From NCBI GenBank assembly GCA_035532035.1, contig DATKRS010000010.1:1-64000 (forward strand): 64,000 nt of DNA. Reading direction: 5' to 3'. The translations under genes and the position numbers were made by a program. Source of the DNA: Candidatus Dormiibacterota bacterium (lineage in GTDB: Bacteria; Vulcanimicrobiota; Vulcanimicrobiia; Vulcanimicrobiales; Vulcanimicrobiaceae). Shown piece after piece: positions 54,806-63,544 of the stretch. Below the pieces are notes generated by a model, which saw only the letters and a program-made list of their open reading frames with translations, had not been told where the DNA came from and did not search any database. Positions within the stretch are counted from its first letter, which is position 1. Each line of letters begins with the position of its first letter.

Positions 54806-56536
54806 CTAGACGGACAGCTCCGCGGTGATCGCATCGAGTGCGGCTGCCGCCCGAACGGCAGCCTCTCGAATCGTGCTCGTATCTCCGGTGGCTACAGCAG
54901 CACTCAGCTCCGGTAACGGTACGGCGGCATAGCCGTTACGCCCGTAGCAGATGAGATTCAAGCGGTGCACCGCATCGAGAAGGATACCGTCGCTGACATG
55001 ACCGTCGGCCGCTTGTGCCCGGGAGGCGAAGCGCGCTACCGCGGCGGCGAACGGCGCGACGTCGCCGGCATGCGCTGACGGCACGATCGTTGCGACGTCC
55101 TGGCGCAACGCCCTTGCGTACGGCGAGAGGCGGTAGAGTGCGCGCAGCGGCTCGTCTGCGAGCCGGTAGGCCATCACCGCGAGCAGTTGCGCCATCGCAC
55201 GGTGGTTCACGAATCCGGGGTCGGCTTGAGTCCGCGCGTAATGGAGATCGTCGAACGCGGAGTGGTAGACGCCGAATGGCCCGCCGAACCCCGAATCGAT
55301 CGTCGGAATACCCGTATCGTAGAGGAAGGCTTCGAAGTCGGAGCCGCCGCCCGGAGCGCCTACTTGCGCGCCGTCCGATTGAGCCTGCCAACGCGCGAGA
55401 AGCGAGCGTGTACGCTGCGCGGGGTCCATAATGCGTGCGGTCGCGCTCGTGACGAACTGCGCCAACGCTGCCGCGGCCGAGGCGCCGAATATCTGGCCGC
55501 TCTCGCCCTCGTCCATGTTGACGTACGCGACGCACTGCGCGCGCAGGCGATCGGCGTGCGCGCGCTCGTATGCGATCGAGCCGAGCTCGCCCAGCTCTTC
55601 GCCGTCCCAACCGGCGATCACGATCGATCTCCTTGGCTTCCACCCGGTACGCGCGAGCGCGCCGAGCGCCTTTGCCGTTTCGAGCAGCGTGGAGATGCCG
55701 TCCCCGTTGTCGGTGACGCCATACACCCACGCGTCGCGATGCCCCCCCAACACGACCTCCTTGCTCGATCTTCCGGCGAGAACCCCGATCGTATTCCAGA
55801 GCCGCCGGCGTACCAAAATCTCGCGTACCGTCACGCGGATCCTGGCGTTCGCGCCGAGCAGGCGGCGTGCCACCGCAGCGCTCACCGGAAGGACGGGGAT
55901 TTTGATTGCGTTGCCAAGGCTGCCACGCTGGACCACGCCGCTCGGAGAATGGGGACCGTTGTGAAAGATGATGGCGGCCGCGCCGTGCTGCTGCGCGCGC
56001 AGCGCGAGCAACCCGCGAAACTCGGCACCGTATTGCACGAGCACGATCTTGCCGCGCACGCGCACATTTGCGGCTGCGAGCGCCGCATAATCCGTTTCGC
56101 GCCCCTGCCCGGCGTCGACCAACGCAGCAGTAACCGTTCCCGAAGCGCTCCCCGCATTGAACGGAATGCCTGCGTCTGGCCGCGTGCCTTCGCGGTCGCC
56201 AGGGACGCCGGACTCGCGGAGATTAAGGGCGACCGGATGACGCGTCATGATGACGAGTGCGAGCAGGCGCGGCTGTGGAACGAGCGCGGCGAAGGATTCG
56301 ATCGTCGTGCGAAATCCGTAGGCGCGTAGACGGCCGGCCATCCATTGCGCCAGCCGCTCGTCTCCCGGCGTGCCCGCGTAATGCATCTCGCGATCGATGC
56401 GGCGCGAGCTCTCGAGCGCGCCGGCGGCGGTCGGCGTGGCGAGCAAGACGTCTTGCGGGCTCTGCGAGGCCGGTCGCGCGGGCAGCGTCTGCGTCGTGAA
56501 GAGCAATAGGACGGCGACGGCGATGCGCCGGCTCAT
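54806..56536 (-). CDS. Secreted M28 peptidase (PSMA/GCPII-like)
   Basis: A 576-residue exported zinc peptidase. Signal peptide (RRIAVAVLLLFTTQTLPA), then the GCPII-type layout: protease-associated domain (RGKIVLVQYGAEFRGLLALRA), catalytic M28 region with GGHRDAWVYGVTDNGDG (metal His-x-Asp and bridging Asp), WDGEELGELGS (catalytic Glu), and a late His in YHSAFDDLHYA. The C-terminal dimerisation domain is present. ATG 56536 overlaps the upstream cyclase gene by 4 nt, so both come from one message. Likely cleaves Glu-containing peptides. Confidence 0.9.
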   Translation of the reverse strand: MSRRIAVAVLLLFTTQTLPARPASQSPQDVLLATPTAAGALESSRRIDREMHYAGTPGDERLAQWMAGRLRAYGFRTTIESFAALVPQPRLLALVIMTRHPVALNLRESGVPGDREGTRPDAGIPFNAGSASGTVTAALVDAGQGRETDYAALAAANVRVRGKIVLVQYGAEFRGLLALRAQQHGAAAIIFHNGPHSPSGVVQRGSLGNAIKIPVLPVSAAVARRLLGANARIRVTVREILVRRRLWNTIGVLAGRSSKEVVLGGHRDAWVYGVTDNGDGISTLLETAKALGALARTGWKPRRSIVIAGWDGEELGELGSIAYERAHADRLRAQCVAYVNMDEGESGQIFGASAAAALAQFVTSATARIMDPAQRTRSLLARWQAQSDGAQVGAPGGGSDFEAFLYDTGIPTIDSGFGGPFGVYHSAFDDLHYARTQADPGFVNHRAMAQLLAVMAYRLADEPLRALYRLSPYARALRQDVATIVPSAHAGDVAPFAAAVARFASRAQAADGHVSDGILLDAVHRLNLICYGRNGYAAVPLPELSAAVATGDTSTIREAAVRAAAALDAITAELSV

Positions 56537-57621
56537 CGTGATCCCTCGTCGAGTGCCGTATCGATGATCTTCAACAACTCCAGCGCCGGTTCGTCGAGCC
56601 GCTGTGCGTAGACCTTCGGGTGCGTCAGATAGAAGAGCGACATGGTACGTAGCACGAAGCGGTGACGCCGGGGCTCGGGAAGGCGCGAGAAGGCGCGGAC
56701 GGCTCGACGTGCGAGGTATGCCACGCGCTCGAAGAAGCGCTCGCTCCCTCCGTAGAGCGCGACGAAGTTCACATCGTCGTGCTCGCGGTCTTCCTCTTGA
56801 TCGATGAACGAGTCGAGCAGCACGTGCAGCGCGCTCACCGCAGGGAAATACGCATGGTACGCATCGGCAATGGAGCCGTAGCGCGTGTCGAAGAGCATGA
56901 ACAGCGGCGCGTAGACGTGAAGCTGCGAGCCCGCCGCGCATGCGAACTCGAACCATTCGAGCTCGCCGTAGCGCTCGGCATGCCGCTCGTACCAGAGCCG
57001 GCACGCCTCTTCGCGCTCGGCCGGAGGGAAATGCACGAAGGTCTGCATGTCGGCGTAGAGGCTCGCGGCCTCGCGAAAGAGCGGCAGCAACTGCTCGTGA
57101 CCGGCTAGGCGCGCAAGCCCGCGCTGAACGCGGCGGACGAGCGTCACGAGATAATCGCCGTCGTCACCCGAAGGCCCGAGATCGTAATAGCCGCCGGCGA
57201 CCGCGTCGGGATGGAGTGCATCGGCGATCGCGCGGTGCAGGATCGGATACGCTGCGATGCCGACGTCGGGATGACGGTCGCACAGGTTATCGAGGTAGTC
57301 GTAGATCGTTTCGAGCGGCGCGACGATCTCGACGTAGCGATCGGCTGCCGACGGCGTCAAGAACGTTGCGAGGATGCAGCCTCCCGCGACGTGGTACGCT
57401 TTTGCGTCGATCGAGCTCAAGGCCTGAATGCGTAAGCGATCGTCGGGAATGACGTCGGCCAGCGCGCGGATCTCCGCGAGCGCTCGCGCGGCTTTTGGGA
57501 CGACGCTCAGCAGGAACTCCGCCACGTCATACGCTCCGGAGAAGCCGCCGCCGGCGAGCATCGCGAGGCGCGTACGGCTCGTCGCAACGCGCCCGACGGC
57601 CCATCGAACGTCTTGCAGCAC
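56533..57621 (-). CDS. Tetraprenyl-beta-curcumene synthase family (DUF2600/YtpB)
   Basis: A 362-residue terpene synthase-like protein. The family motifs are clear: ETIYDYLDNLCDRH and LLDSFIDQEEDREHDDVNFVALYG. In Bacillus YtpB folds a C35 prenyl diphosphate to tetraprenyl-beta-curcumene, a precursor of sesquarterpenoids made with a squalene-hopene-type cyclase. Here no C35 synthase or second cyclase is nearby. ATG 57621 is the first gene of a four-gene operon and faces the HTH-membrane-Gly-rich gene across 326 nt. Products may reinforce spore or cell membranes. Confidence 0.88.
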   Translation of the reverse strand: MLQDVRWAVGRVATSRTRLAMLAGGGFSGAYDVAEFLLSVVPKAARALAEIRALADVIPDDRLRIQALSSIDAKAYHVAGGCILATFLTPSAADRYVEIVAPLETIYDYLDNLCDRHPDVGIAAYPILHRAIADALHPDAVAGGYYDLGPSGDDGDYLVTLVRRVQRGLARLAGHEQLLPLFREAASLYADMQTFVHFPPAEREEACRLWYERHAERYGELEWFEFACAAGSQLHVYAPLFMLFDTRYGSIADAYHAYFPAVSALHVLLDSFIDQEEDREHDDVNFVALYGGSERFFERVAYLARRAVRAFSRLPEPRRHRFVLRTMSLFYLTHPKVYAQRLDEPALELLKIIDTALDEGSR

Positions 57622-57947
57622 CGCTATGGGTCGGCCCGGCGCAACCGAATCGACGGGGCCTGCTTGCCCTCGCTCAAGGGCGGCGAGCCCCCCGTTTAGC
57701 CTTCCCGATTCCCCGGCTTCTCATGGGCCGATTATACCGAATAGTATATATTACTCGCCCACGACCTGCCCCGGAGCGCAGGCCACGACTCGTGCGCCAC
57801 TTCACGGGCAGATGCCTCATATCGCGTGCGCGGGGCAGCAGCATGTCACGGCTTATCGTGCTTCACAAACGGTCGCCTTCCTGTAGGGTTTCAAGGGGCG
57901 GAGCCCGGCTCATAGAAACCAATCCAGCGGATCCACGGGAGCGAGCG
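57622..57947. promoter_or_regulatory. Divergent promoter region with AT-rich core
   Basis: No gene fits here. The segment 57730-57757 is sharply AT-rich for this genome and contains AGTATATATTACT, whose arms AGTA/TACT are inverted around TATAT; a TATA-like -10 box is plausible in either direction. It lies between the terpene-operon start and the HTH-TM-Gly-rich gene, so that gene's HTH domain could bind it, which is only inference. Confidence 0.4.
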
Positions 57948-59651
57948 TTGAGCGTCAGAATCGTTCTCGACAAAACAAAGGTGCGTCACCTGCGCGAACA
58001 GCGCGGGTTCTCTTCGCAGGCCGAGCTTGCAGAGCAGACGGCACGCGTCGATCTCAAACGAACCGGGGTGGGGCCTCGCGTCATCTGGGATGCGGAGAAC
58101 GGAAAACCCGTCACCGTGCGCACCTGGAGGCTGATCGCGCAAGCGCTGGACATCTCCGATCCGAACGAGCTGTTGGAGGGTTCTGCGCCGGAGCGCCGCG
58201 CGCCCATGCGGTGGATCGCGCTCGCTACCGCGAGCGCGATCGTCGTGATCGCAGCGGCTGCCGTGCTTTCGATGATTAGACCGCGCAACCCCGTTGTGAT
58301 GCCCGCAGACAGGACGCTCGTTTTCGAGGATCTGCGTGGGGAGAGCACGTTACGCCATCCGATGACTCTCGCGCACGGCCTGCTCTGCAGCAATCTCACG
58401 ATCGACGCGAACGTAACCCTCGCTACGGATGGTCACAGCATTCTCTGCTCCGGCACCATCGACAATCGCGGCACGATTGTAACCGGATACACGCGATACC
58501 GCGAGTATCCGCAGTCCTACGGCGGCTCCGGCGGCGGCGGCGGGGCGAGTTGCACAGGCAGTGGCGGGCAGGACGGCGATGCAACGCGCGTGCCGGGCGG
58601 ACCGGGATCGCTTGCGCCGGCCGACGGCGGCTCGCCACCTGCGCCCCTTCTTACGGCGAGTCTGCTTGAGAGCTGGTATCTCGTCGGAATGAAGCGGTAT
58701 CTTAGTGGAGCTGCCGGCGGAGGGGATCTGGCGTCCAGATACACCGGAACGCCCGGCGCGCGGGGCATCTACATTCAGGCGCAGCGCATTATCGCAGGGC
58801 GCATCGTTGCCCGAGGGCAAGATGCCTGCGACACGTCGGGTTGCGGGCCGATCCATGGATCGGCGGGCGGCGGTGGCGGCATCGTCGTGCTCGCCTACGG
58901 CGATGCGCTGGTTCCAGGCGCGTACTACGTTCGCGGCGGACGGGGAAATCGCACCGGTTGCTACCCGAGCGGCAGCGGCGGAAACGGAAGGGTTATCGCT
59001 TACGATTTCGGACGGTCCCCGCCGGTGCAACTTCCCCAACTTCGTCTCCTAACGCCGCGCGTGCGCTCCGCGAACGGCTGCGCGCAGCGCGGACGGATCG
59101 GCATCGTCAACAACACCGGCGGAACGGTTGCGCTGCTCTCAGGAAACGGCGCGTTTGCCTCGATATCCCAGCACAATAAGAGCGTCGCCGCGCGCCCGGG
59201 AGCGATTCTTCGAGGAAGCATACGATTGCGTACCGTCAACCGCAGTCCTGCGGTCTCAACGGCCCCGCTGATAGCAACCCCGACATGGGGTAAGCGCGAG
59301 ACCGTGTGGTTCACCGTCGCGCCTACGGTATCGCGCGGCATCGGCACCTACGATTCCGCCGTGACCGTCAAGGTGCCGTCAAAGGATGGGACGTATGCCC
59401 TGATCTTTGCCTTTCAGATCGCGTCGCGTGCTGCATTTGTCGCCTCCGGAAGCGACTACGTCGTCGGCCCTCCGCATTGGAGCTTTCGTGACGCGGTTGC
59501 GGACTATGACGAAGCGCAAATCTCCGATGCGCAAACCTACGGTTGTGCCATAGCCCGCCGCTTCGAAGGCCCAGGCTACGTATGGCTCTACGTTCCCGCC
59601 GATGCCTTGCGCATCGTCGTCGCAGGCCGCGCGGCGCGGGCCGGGTCTTAG
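57948..59651 (+). CDS. HTH - single TM - glycine-rich extracytoplasmic protein
   Basis: A 567-residue protein with an unusual layout. Residues about 3-78 look like an XRE-type HTH (TKVRHLREQRGFSSQAELAEQTARV, ENGKPVTVRTWRLIAQALDI), followed by one membrane helix (about 87-110) and a beta-rich outside part: SNLTIDANVTLATDGHSILCSGTIDNRGTI, then several Gly-rich loops (GGSGGGGGASCTGSGGQ, HGSAGGGGG) with many Cys, then an immunoglobulin-like C-terminus. This suggests a membrane-bound regulator or surface protein. TTG 57948 (after GGGAG) is preferred; ATG 57843 adds 35 residues. The stop sits in a hairpin. Confidence 0.65.
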   Translation: MSVRIVLDKTKVRHLREQRGFSSQAELAEQTARVDLKRTGVGPRVIWDAENGKPVTVRTWRLIAQALDISDPNELLEGSAPERRAPMRWIALATASAIVVIAAAAVLSMIRPRNPVVMPADRTLVFEDLRGESTLRHPMTLAHGLLCSNLTIDANVTLATDGHSILCSGTIDNRGTIVTGYTRYREYPQSYGGSGGGGGASCTGSGGQDGDATRVPGGPGSLAPADGGSPPAPLLTASLLESWYLVGMKRYLSGAAGGGDLASRYTGTPGARGIYIQAQRIIAGRIVARGQDACDTSGCGPIHGSAGGGGGIVVLAYGDALVPGAYYVRGGRGNRTGCYPSGSGGNGRVIAYDFGRSPPVQLPQLRLLTPRVRSANGCAQRGRIGIVNNTGGTVALLSGNGAFASISQHNKSVAARPGAILRGSIRLRTVNRSPAVSTAPLIATPTWGKRETVWFTVAPTVSRGIGTYDSAVTVKVPSKDGTYALIFAFQIASRAAFVASGSDYVVGPPHWSFRDAVADYDEAQISDAQTYGCAIARRFEGPGYVWLYVPADALRIVVAGRAARAGS

Positions 59652-59657
59652 ACCCGG
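59641..59657. terminator. Hairpin across stop codon, convergent genes
   Basis: CCGGGTC (59641-59647), loop TTA, GACCCGG (59651-59657): a 7-bp perfect stem carrying the TAG stop at its centre, between convergent genes 39 nt apart. It is the strongest of three such stop-codon hairpins in the window. Confidence 0.55.
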
Positions 59658-59689
59658 TGCATCTGCGTGGGCCGCTCTTGCCCCATATC

Positions 59690-60916
59690 CTAAATTCCCG
59701 AGATGAAGCGGCCGGGGTTCAGCGTGGCGTGCGGGTCGAAGGCGGCTTTGAGCGCTCGCATGCGCGCGATAGCCGGCGGGTCGGCGCCCCATACGCGCAG
59801 CGCCGCCCGTACGGGGTGCTCGCCGGCGATGACGCGCGCACGTGGCTCGACTTGATGCAGCGCGTCGTCGAGCACCTGCAGCTTGAGTGAGAGGTCGCGC
59901 GTGTCGTTGCGGCTCGCGCGGACGATGACGTCGCCGTTCATGACGTCGGCGATCACGTTAGCGTCCAATGCGAAGCGGCGCACGATGTCGCGCGCTTCGG
60001 TCGCGCACGCATCGAGACGATCGGGCATGGCCGGGATGCGATAGGTGATCGAGCGGTCCGCAACCGTCGACACGAACGCATCGAGGACGGCGTCGAACAC
60101 GTCGCGCGCGCGGGCGTCGACGATCTGCGTCTCCGGCACGCCCGCGCGGCCGAGTGCGGAGCGCAAGTCGCGCGTCGCGCGCTCGAGCAGCTCTTCGCCG
60201 TTCTCGAGCAGGACGAAGATCCGCCCTTCGGCGCCGGCCGCGCCGGAGATCTCTTTCTCGAACCCCTCGATCCAGAGCGCCGCGGACGGCTCGATCGCAA
60301 GTGCGCGTAGCTGTGCGAGCGCTCGGGAACGCGTCCCTTCGGGAAGCGGCGCCAAGAATGCGCGCGCCGCACCCGGCATCGGAAGGGTCTTGAAGTTCGC
60401 CTGCACGAGCACGCCGAGCGTACCGAACGATCCGACGTAGAGACGGCTCATGTCGTAACCGGCGACGTTCTTCACCACCATGCCGCCCGCGCGCGCGATC
60501 GTACCGTCGGCAAGCACGATCGTCGAGCCGATGAGCAGATCGCGCGGCCGGCCGTAGCGATGGCGCCTCGGTCCGAGCCATCCGGCGGCGAGCGTCCCGC
60601 CGACGGTCGCGCGGCCAGGCTTCGGAGCGTCGAGGGGCAAGAACTGTCCGTCGCGCTTCAGCCGTGCCGCCAGCGTCTTCAGCGTGGTGCCGCCTTGCAC
60701 GGCGATGGTGAGGTCCGCCGGGTTGTAGGCGACGATGCGTTTGAGCGCCGTCGTTTGCACGACGAACTCGCTGCCCATGGGGGGAAACCCCATGCCGCGC
60801 AGCGTCTCGCCGCCGCAGATCGCGACGCGCGTGCCGTCGCCGTCGCAGCGCGAGAGCAATGCGCACAGCTCTTCCACGCTTTGCGGGAGGGCGCGTTCGG
60901 CGGCCCCCGGCGTCAT
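59690..60916 (-). CDS. glcE: Glycolate oxidase FAD-binding subunit GlcE
   Basis: A 408-residue FAD-binding subunit of the glycolate oxidase complex. It has the FAD-binding type 4 region (VAICGGETLRGMG, RATVGGTLAAGWLG, GGMVVKNVAGYDMSRLYVGSFGTLGVL) and the GlcE-like C-terminus ending FDPHATLNPGRF. ATG 60916 lies in a 4-nt overlap with the glcD stop. The iron-sulfur subunit GlcF is not adjacent: downstream of glcE is a convergent gene. Confidence 0.9.
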   Translation of the reverse strand: MTPGAAERALPQSVEELCALLSRCDGDGTRVAICGGETLRGMGFPPMGSEFVVQTTALKRIVAYNPADLTIAVQGGTTLKTLAARLKRDGQFLPLDAPKPGRATVGGTLAAGWLGPRRHRYGRPRDLLIGSTIVLADGTIARAGGMVVKNVAGYDMSRLYVGSFGTLGVLVQANFKTLPMPGAARAFLAPLPEGTRSRALAQLRALAIEPSAALWIEGFEKEISGAAGAEGRIFVLLENGEELLERATRDLRSALGRAGVPETQIVDARARDVFDAVLDAFVSTVADRSITYRIPAMPDRLDACATEARDIVRRFALDANVIADVMNGDVIVRASRNDTRDLSLKLQVLDDALHQVEPRARVIAGEHPVRAALRVWGADPPAIARMRALKAAFDPHATLNPGRFISGI

Positions 60917-62313
60917 GCCGGCGTGCCGAGCTCGATGCAGCGCGAGCCGGCGGGAAAAATCTTCTCCGGGTTCAGTATGCGCTGCGGATCGAAAACGTCG
61001 CGTACGCGCGCCATCGCGGCGAGGTCCGCGGTGCCGTAGACGCGCGTCATCGCCTCGCGCTTTTCGTATCCGACGCCGTGCTCGCCGCTGATCGTTCCCC
61101 CGAGGTCGATTGCGGCTCGCAGGATCGCGTCGCCGGTAGCGAGCACGGCAGCGACCTGCCGGCGGTCGCGCTTGTCGTAGACGAGCAGCGGATGAAGGTT
61201 GCCGTCGCCGGCGTGAAAGACGTTCCCGACGACGAGATTGTGCTCGCGCGCCGCAGCCTCGACGGCGTGCAGCGCTTTCGGCAGCGCGCTGCGCGGCACG
61301 GTCACGTCTTGCGTGTAGTAGTTCGGCGCGATGCGGCCGATCGCGCCGACCGCACCTTTGCGCCCCGCCCACAGCGCGTCGCGTTCGGCCTGCGTTCGCG
61401 CGGCGCGCCACGAGAGCGCGCCGTGCTGCATCGCGATCGCGTGAATCGCGGCTTCGCATCCGTCCATCGCGTCTTCGAAGCCGGCGTTCTCGATCAAGAG
61501 CACGGCGGCGGCATCGGTTGGATACCCGGCATGGAACGCCTGTTCTACGGCGTTCACGATCACGCTATCCATCATCTCGAGCGCCGTCGGAACGATCCCG
61601 GCGCCGATGATCGAGGAGACGGTCTCCGAGGCGCTCTCGATGTCGGAAAACGCCGCAAGCCAGACGCGCGTCGCCTCGGGCAGGCGCAGCAGCCGAACCC
61701 AGGCGGAGGTCACGATCCCGAGCGTTCCTTCGCTGCCGACGAGCACCGCCGTCACGTCGTATCCCGCATCGTCCACGTCGGTCGTGAAGACCTCACCGCG
61801 CTCGTCGACGATCTCGAGGCCCAAAACGTGATTCACCGTCGTTCCGTACGAGAGACAATGCGGTCCGCCGGCGTTCGTCGCGATGTTGCCGCCGATCGTC
61901 GAGCTGCGCTGCGAGGCCGGATCGGGCGCATAGAAGAGCTTCGCGCCGGCAACCTGCTGCGAGAGCTGGAGATTGACGAGGCCGGGCTGGACGCGCGCCC
62001 GCCGGTTTGCGACGTCGAGTTCGAGCAGCTCGTGCATGCGGGCAAAGGAGACGATGATTCCGCCGCCGTCGATCGAGACCGCGCCGCCGCACAGGCCGGT
62101 GCCGGCGCCGCGCGCGATGACCGGCTCTTCGAACTCGCGCGCGATCTTCACGACGGCGCTGACCTGCCGCGTGTCGGAGGGAATGACGACGGCTGCGGGG
62201 AGCTTGCCTTCGCTGTATGCGTCGAACGAGTAGACCGACAGGTCTTCGGGGGCCGTCTTGACGTTCGCGGCTCCCAGTGCTTCGCGCAGCCGATCCTCGA
62301 GGCGCGCGCTCAC
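60913..62313 (-). CDS. glcD: Glycolate oxidase subunit GlcD
   Basis: A 466-residue FAD-linked 2-hydroxyacid dehydrogenase. FAD loops VIARGAGTGLCGGAVSIDGG and STIGGNIATNAGGPHCLSYG, GSEGTLGIVT, the active-site region NVFHAGDGNLHPLL and SGEHGVGYEKREAM, and the C-terminal VFDPQRILNPEKIFP are canonical. It oxidises glycolate or D-lactate, giving glyoxylate or pyruvate. GTG 62313 overlaps the NamZ-family gene stop by 4 nt. Together with glcE it may need a remote GlcF or another electron acceptor. Confidence 0.94.
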   Translation of the reverse strand: MSARLEDRLREALGAANVKTAPEDLSVYSFDAYSEGKLPAAVVIPSDTRQVSAVVKIAREFEEPVIARGAGTGLCGGAVSIDGGGIIVSFARMHELLELDVANRRARVQPGLVNLQLSQQVAGAKLFYAPDPASQRSSTIGGNIATNAGGPHCLSYGTTVNHVLGLEIVDERGEVFTTDVDDAGYDVTAVLVGSEGTLGIVTSAWVRLLRLPEATRVWLAAFSDIESASETVSSIIGAGIVPTALEMMDSVIVNAVEQAFHAGYPTDAAAVLLIENAGFEDAMDGCEAAIHAIAMQHGALSWRAARTQAERDALWAGRKGAVGAIGRIAPNYYTQDVTVPRSALPKALHAVEAAAREHNLVVGNVFHAGDGNLHPLLVYDKRDRRQVAAVLATGDAILRAAIDLGGTISGEHGVGYEKREAMTRVYGTADLAAMARVRDVFDPQRILNPEKIFPAGSRCIELGTPA

Positions 62314-63530
62314 GTGTAGAGCAAGAATCTCTGGCGCAGCGGCAGAAAATCGGCAACGCCTTGCTGCCAAGAGGCAACGATCTCGTTCGCGCTGCTACCA
62401 TCCAGGAGCTGCTTGCGGAAGGCATCGGTTCCCCAATCGATGTCCACCTCGCGCACGCTGTGAACGTCGATCGCGCTCGCTCGCATGTCGCGCGCCGTGA
62501 CCGCGACCTCGACCGACGTGCGGACGGGTGCGAACTGTGACGGTTCGGAGAGCCGCAGACGCGCGCCGGAAAAGGAGCGGCCCATATTTGCTCCTTTGAT
62601 CGGCGACCACGTCGCCGCGTCGAAGACGACCCCTGGCGCACCGGTTGCCGACAGGCGTTCGGTAAAGCCGCGAGCGTCGAGGTTGCGCGCGCCGGCGAAG
62701 AAAAACGGATCGGGCGTGCCGACGCCGTTGTTGAGCCCGGCACTGTCGATCAGCCCCGTGCACAGGTAGACGAACGTCGTCTGCCACGTCGGGATGTTCG
62801 GCGACGTGCGGATCCACCGCAAGCCCGTTTGCGGCCAAATCATCGAGCGCTGCCAGCCCTGCATCGGAATCACGCGCAGCTTGGCACCGATACCGAAGTG
62901 TCGGTTGAACATTCGCGCGAGCTCTCCGATGGTCATGCCGTGACGCATTGCGATCGGATAGAGCCCGATGAAGGAGGAGAACTTCGGGTCGAGCACCGGT
63001 CCTTCGACCATGGCGCCGCCGACCGGATTGGGTCGATCGAGAACCCAAAACTCGATGCCATGTGCCGCAGCGCTCTGCATCGCGTACGCCATCGTGGAGA
63101 CGAACGTGTACGCGCGCGCTCCGACGTCTTGAATGTCGAAGAGCAAAACGTCGATGCCGGCGAGCATCGCCGCAGAGGGATGGCGATCCGGCCCGTAGAG
63201 GCTGTACACGGGAAGCCCGGTGACGGCATCCACGTAGGACTCGACGAATGCGCCGGCGGGACGGTCGCCGCGCAAGCCGTGCTCGGGCGCGAAGAGTGCG
63301 TGCACGCGCACGCCGCTGCGGCGCACCGCGTCGACGATGGAAACGCCCTGTGCCGTAACGCCCGTTTGATTCGTAATGATGCCGATGCCGCGCCCCGCAA
63401 GCTCGCGTACATGATCGCGCAGCAACACGTCGCCGCCGAGCGCAACGGGCGCCTGTGAGAGCGCGCGTGCGCCTCCGGCAGCCGTAAGACCGGCAGCAGC
63501 AACCGAGCCGAGAAACTCGCGTCTTCGCAT
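62310..63530 (-). CDS. NamZ-family exo-beta-N-acetylmuramidase (DUF1343), Tat-exported
   Basis: A 406-residue exported enzyme of the DUF1343/NamZ family, which removes terminal MurNAc from peptidoglycan fragments. The N-terminus RRREFLGSVAAAGLTAAGG is a twin-arginine signal. Family blocks include LFAPEHGLRGDRPAGA, LLFDIQDVGARAYTFVSTM and LDRPNPVGGAMVEGPVL. ATG 63530 is preferred; TTG 63548 overlaps the mqnD stop by 4 nt. It probably serves cell-wall recycling. Located in a run with mqnD and glcDE. Confidence 0.88.
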   Translation of the reverse strand: MRRREFLGSVAAAGLTAAGGARALSQAPVALGGDVLLRDHVRELAGRGIGIITNQTGVTAQGVSIVDAVRRSGVRVHALFAPEHGLRGDRPAGAFVESYVDAVTGLPVYSLYGPDRHPSAAMLAGIDVLLFDIQDVGARAYTFVSTMAYAMQSAAAHGIEFWVLDRPNPVGGAMVEGPVLDPKFSSFIGLYPIAMRHGMTIGELARMFNRHFGIGAKLRVIPMQGWQRSMIWPQTGLRWIRTSPNIPTWQTTFVYLCTGLIDSAGLNNGVGTPDPFFFAGARNLDARGFTERLSATGAPGVVFDAATWSPIKGANMGRSFSGARLRLSEPSQFAPVRTSVEVAVTARDMRASAIDVHSVREVDIDWGTDAFRKQLLDGSSANEIVASWQQGVADFLPLRQRFLLYT

Positions 63531-63544
63531 GCTCCGTGCTTCGC

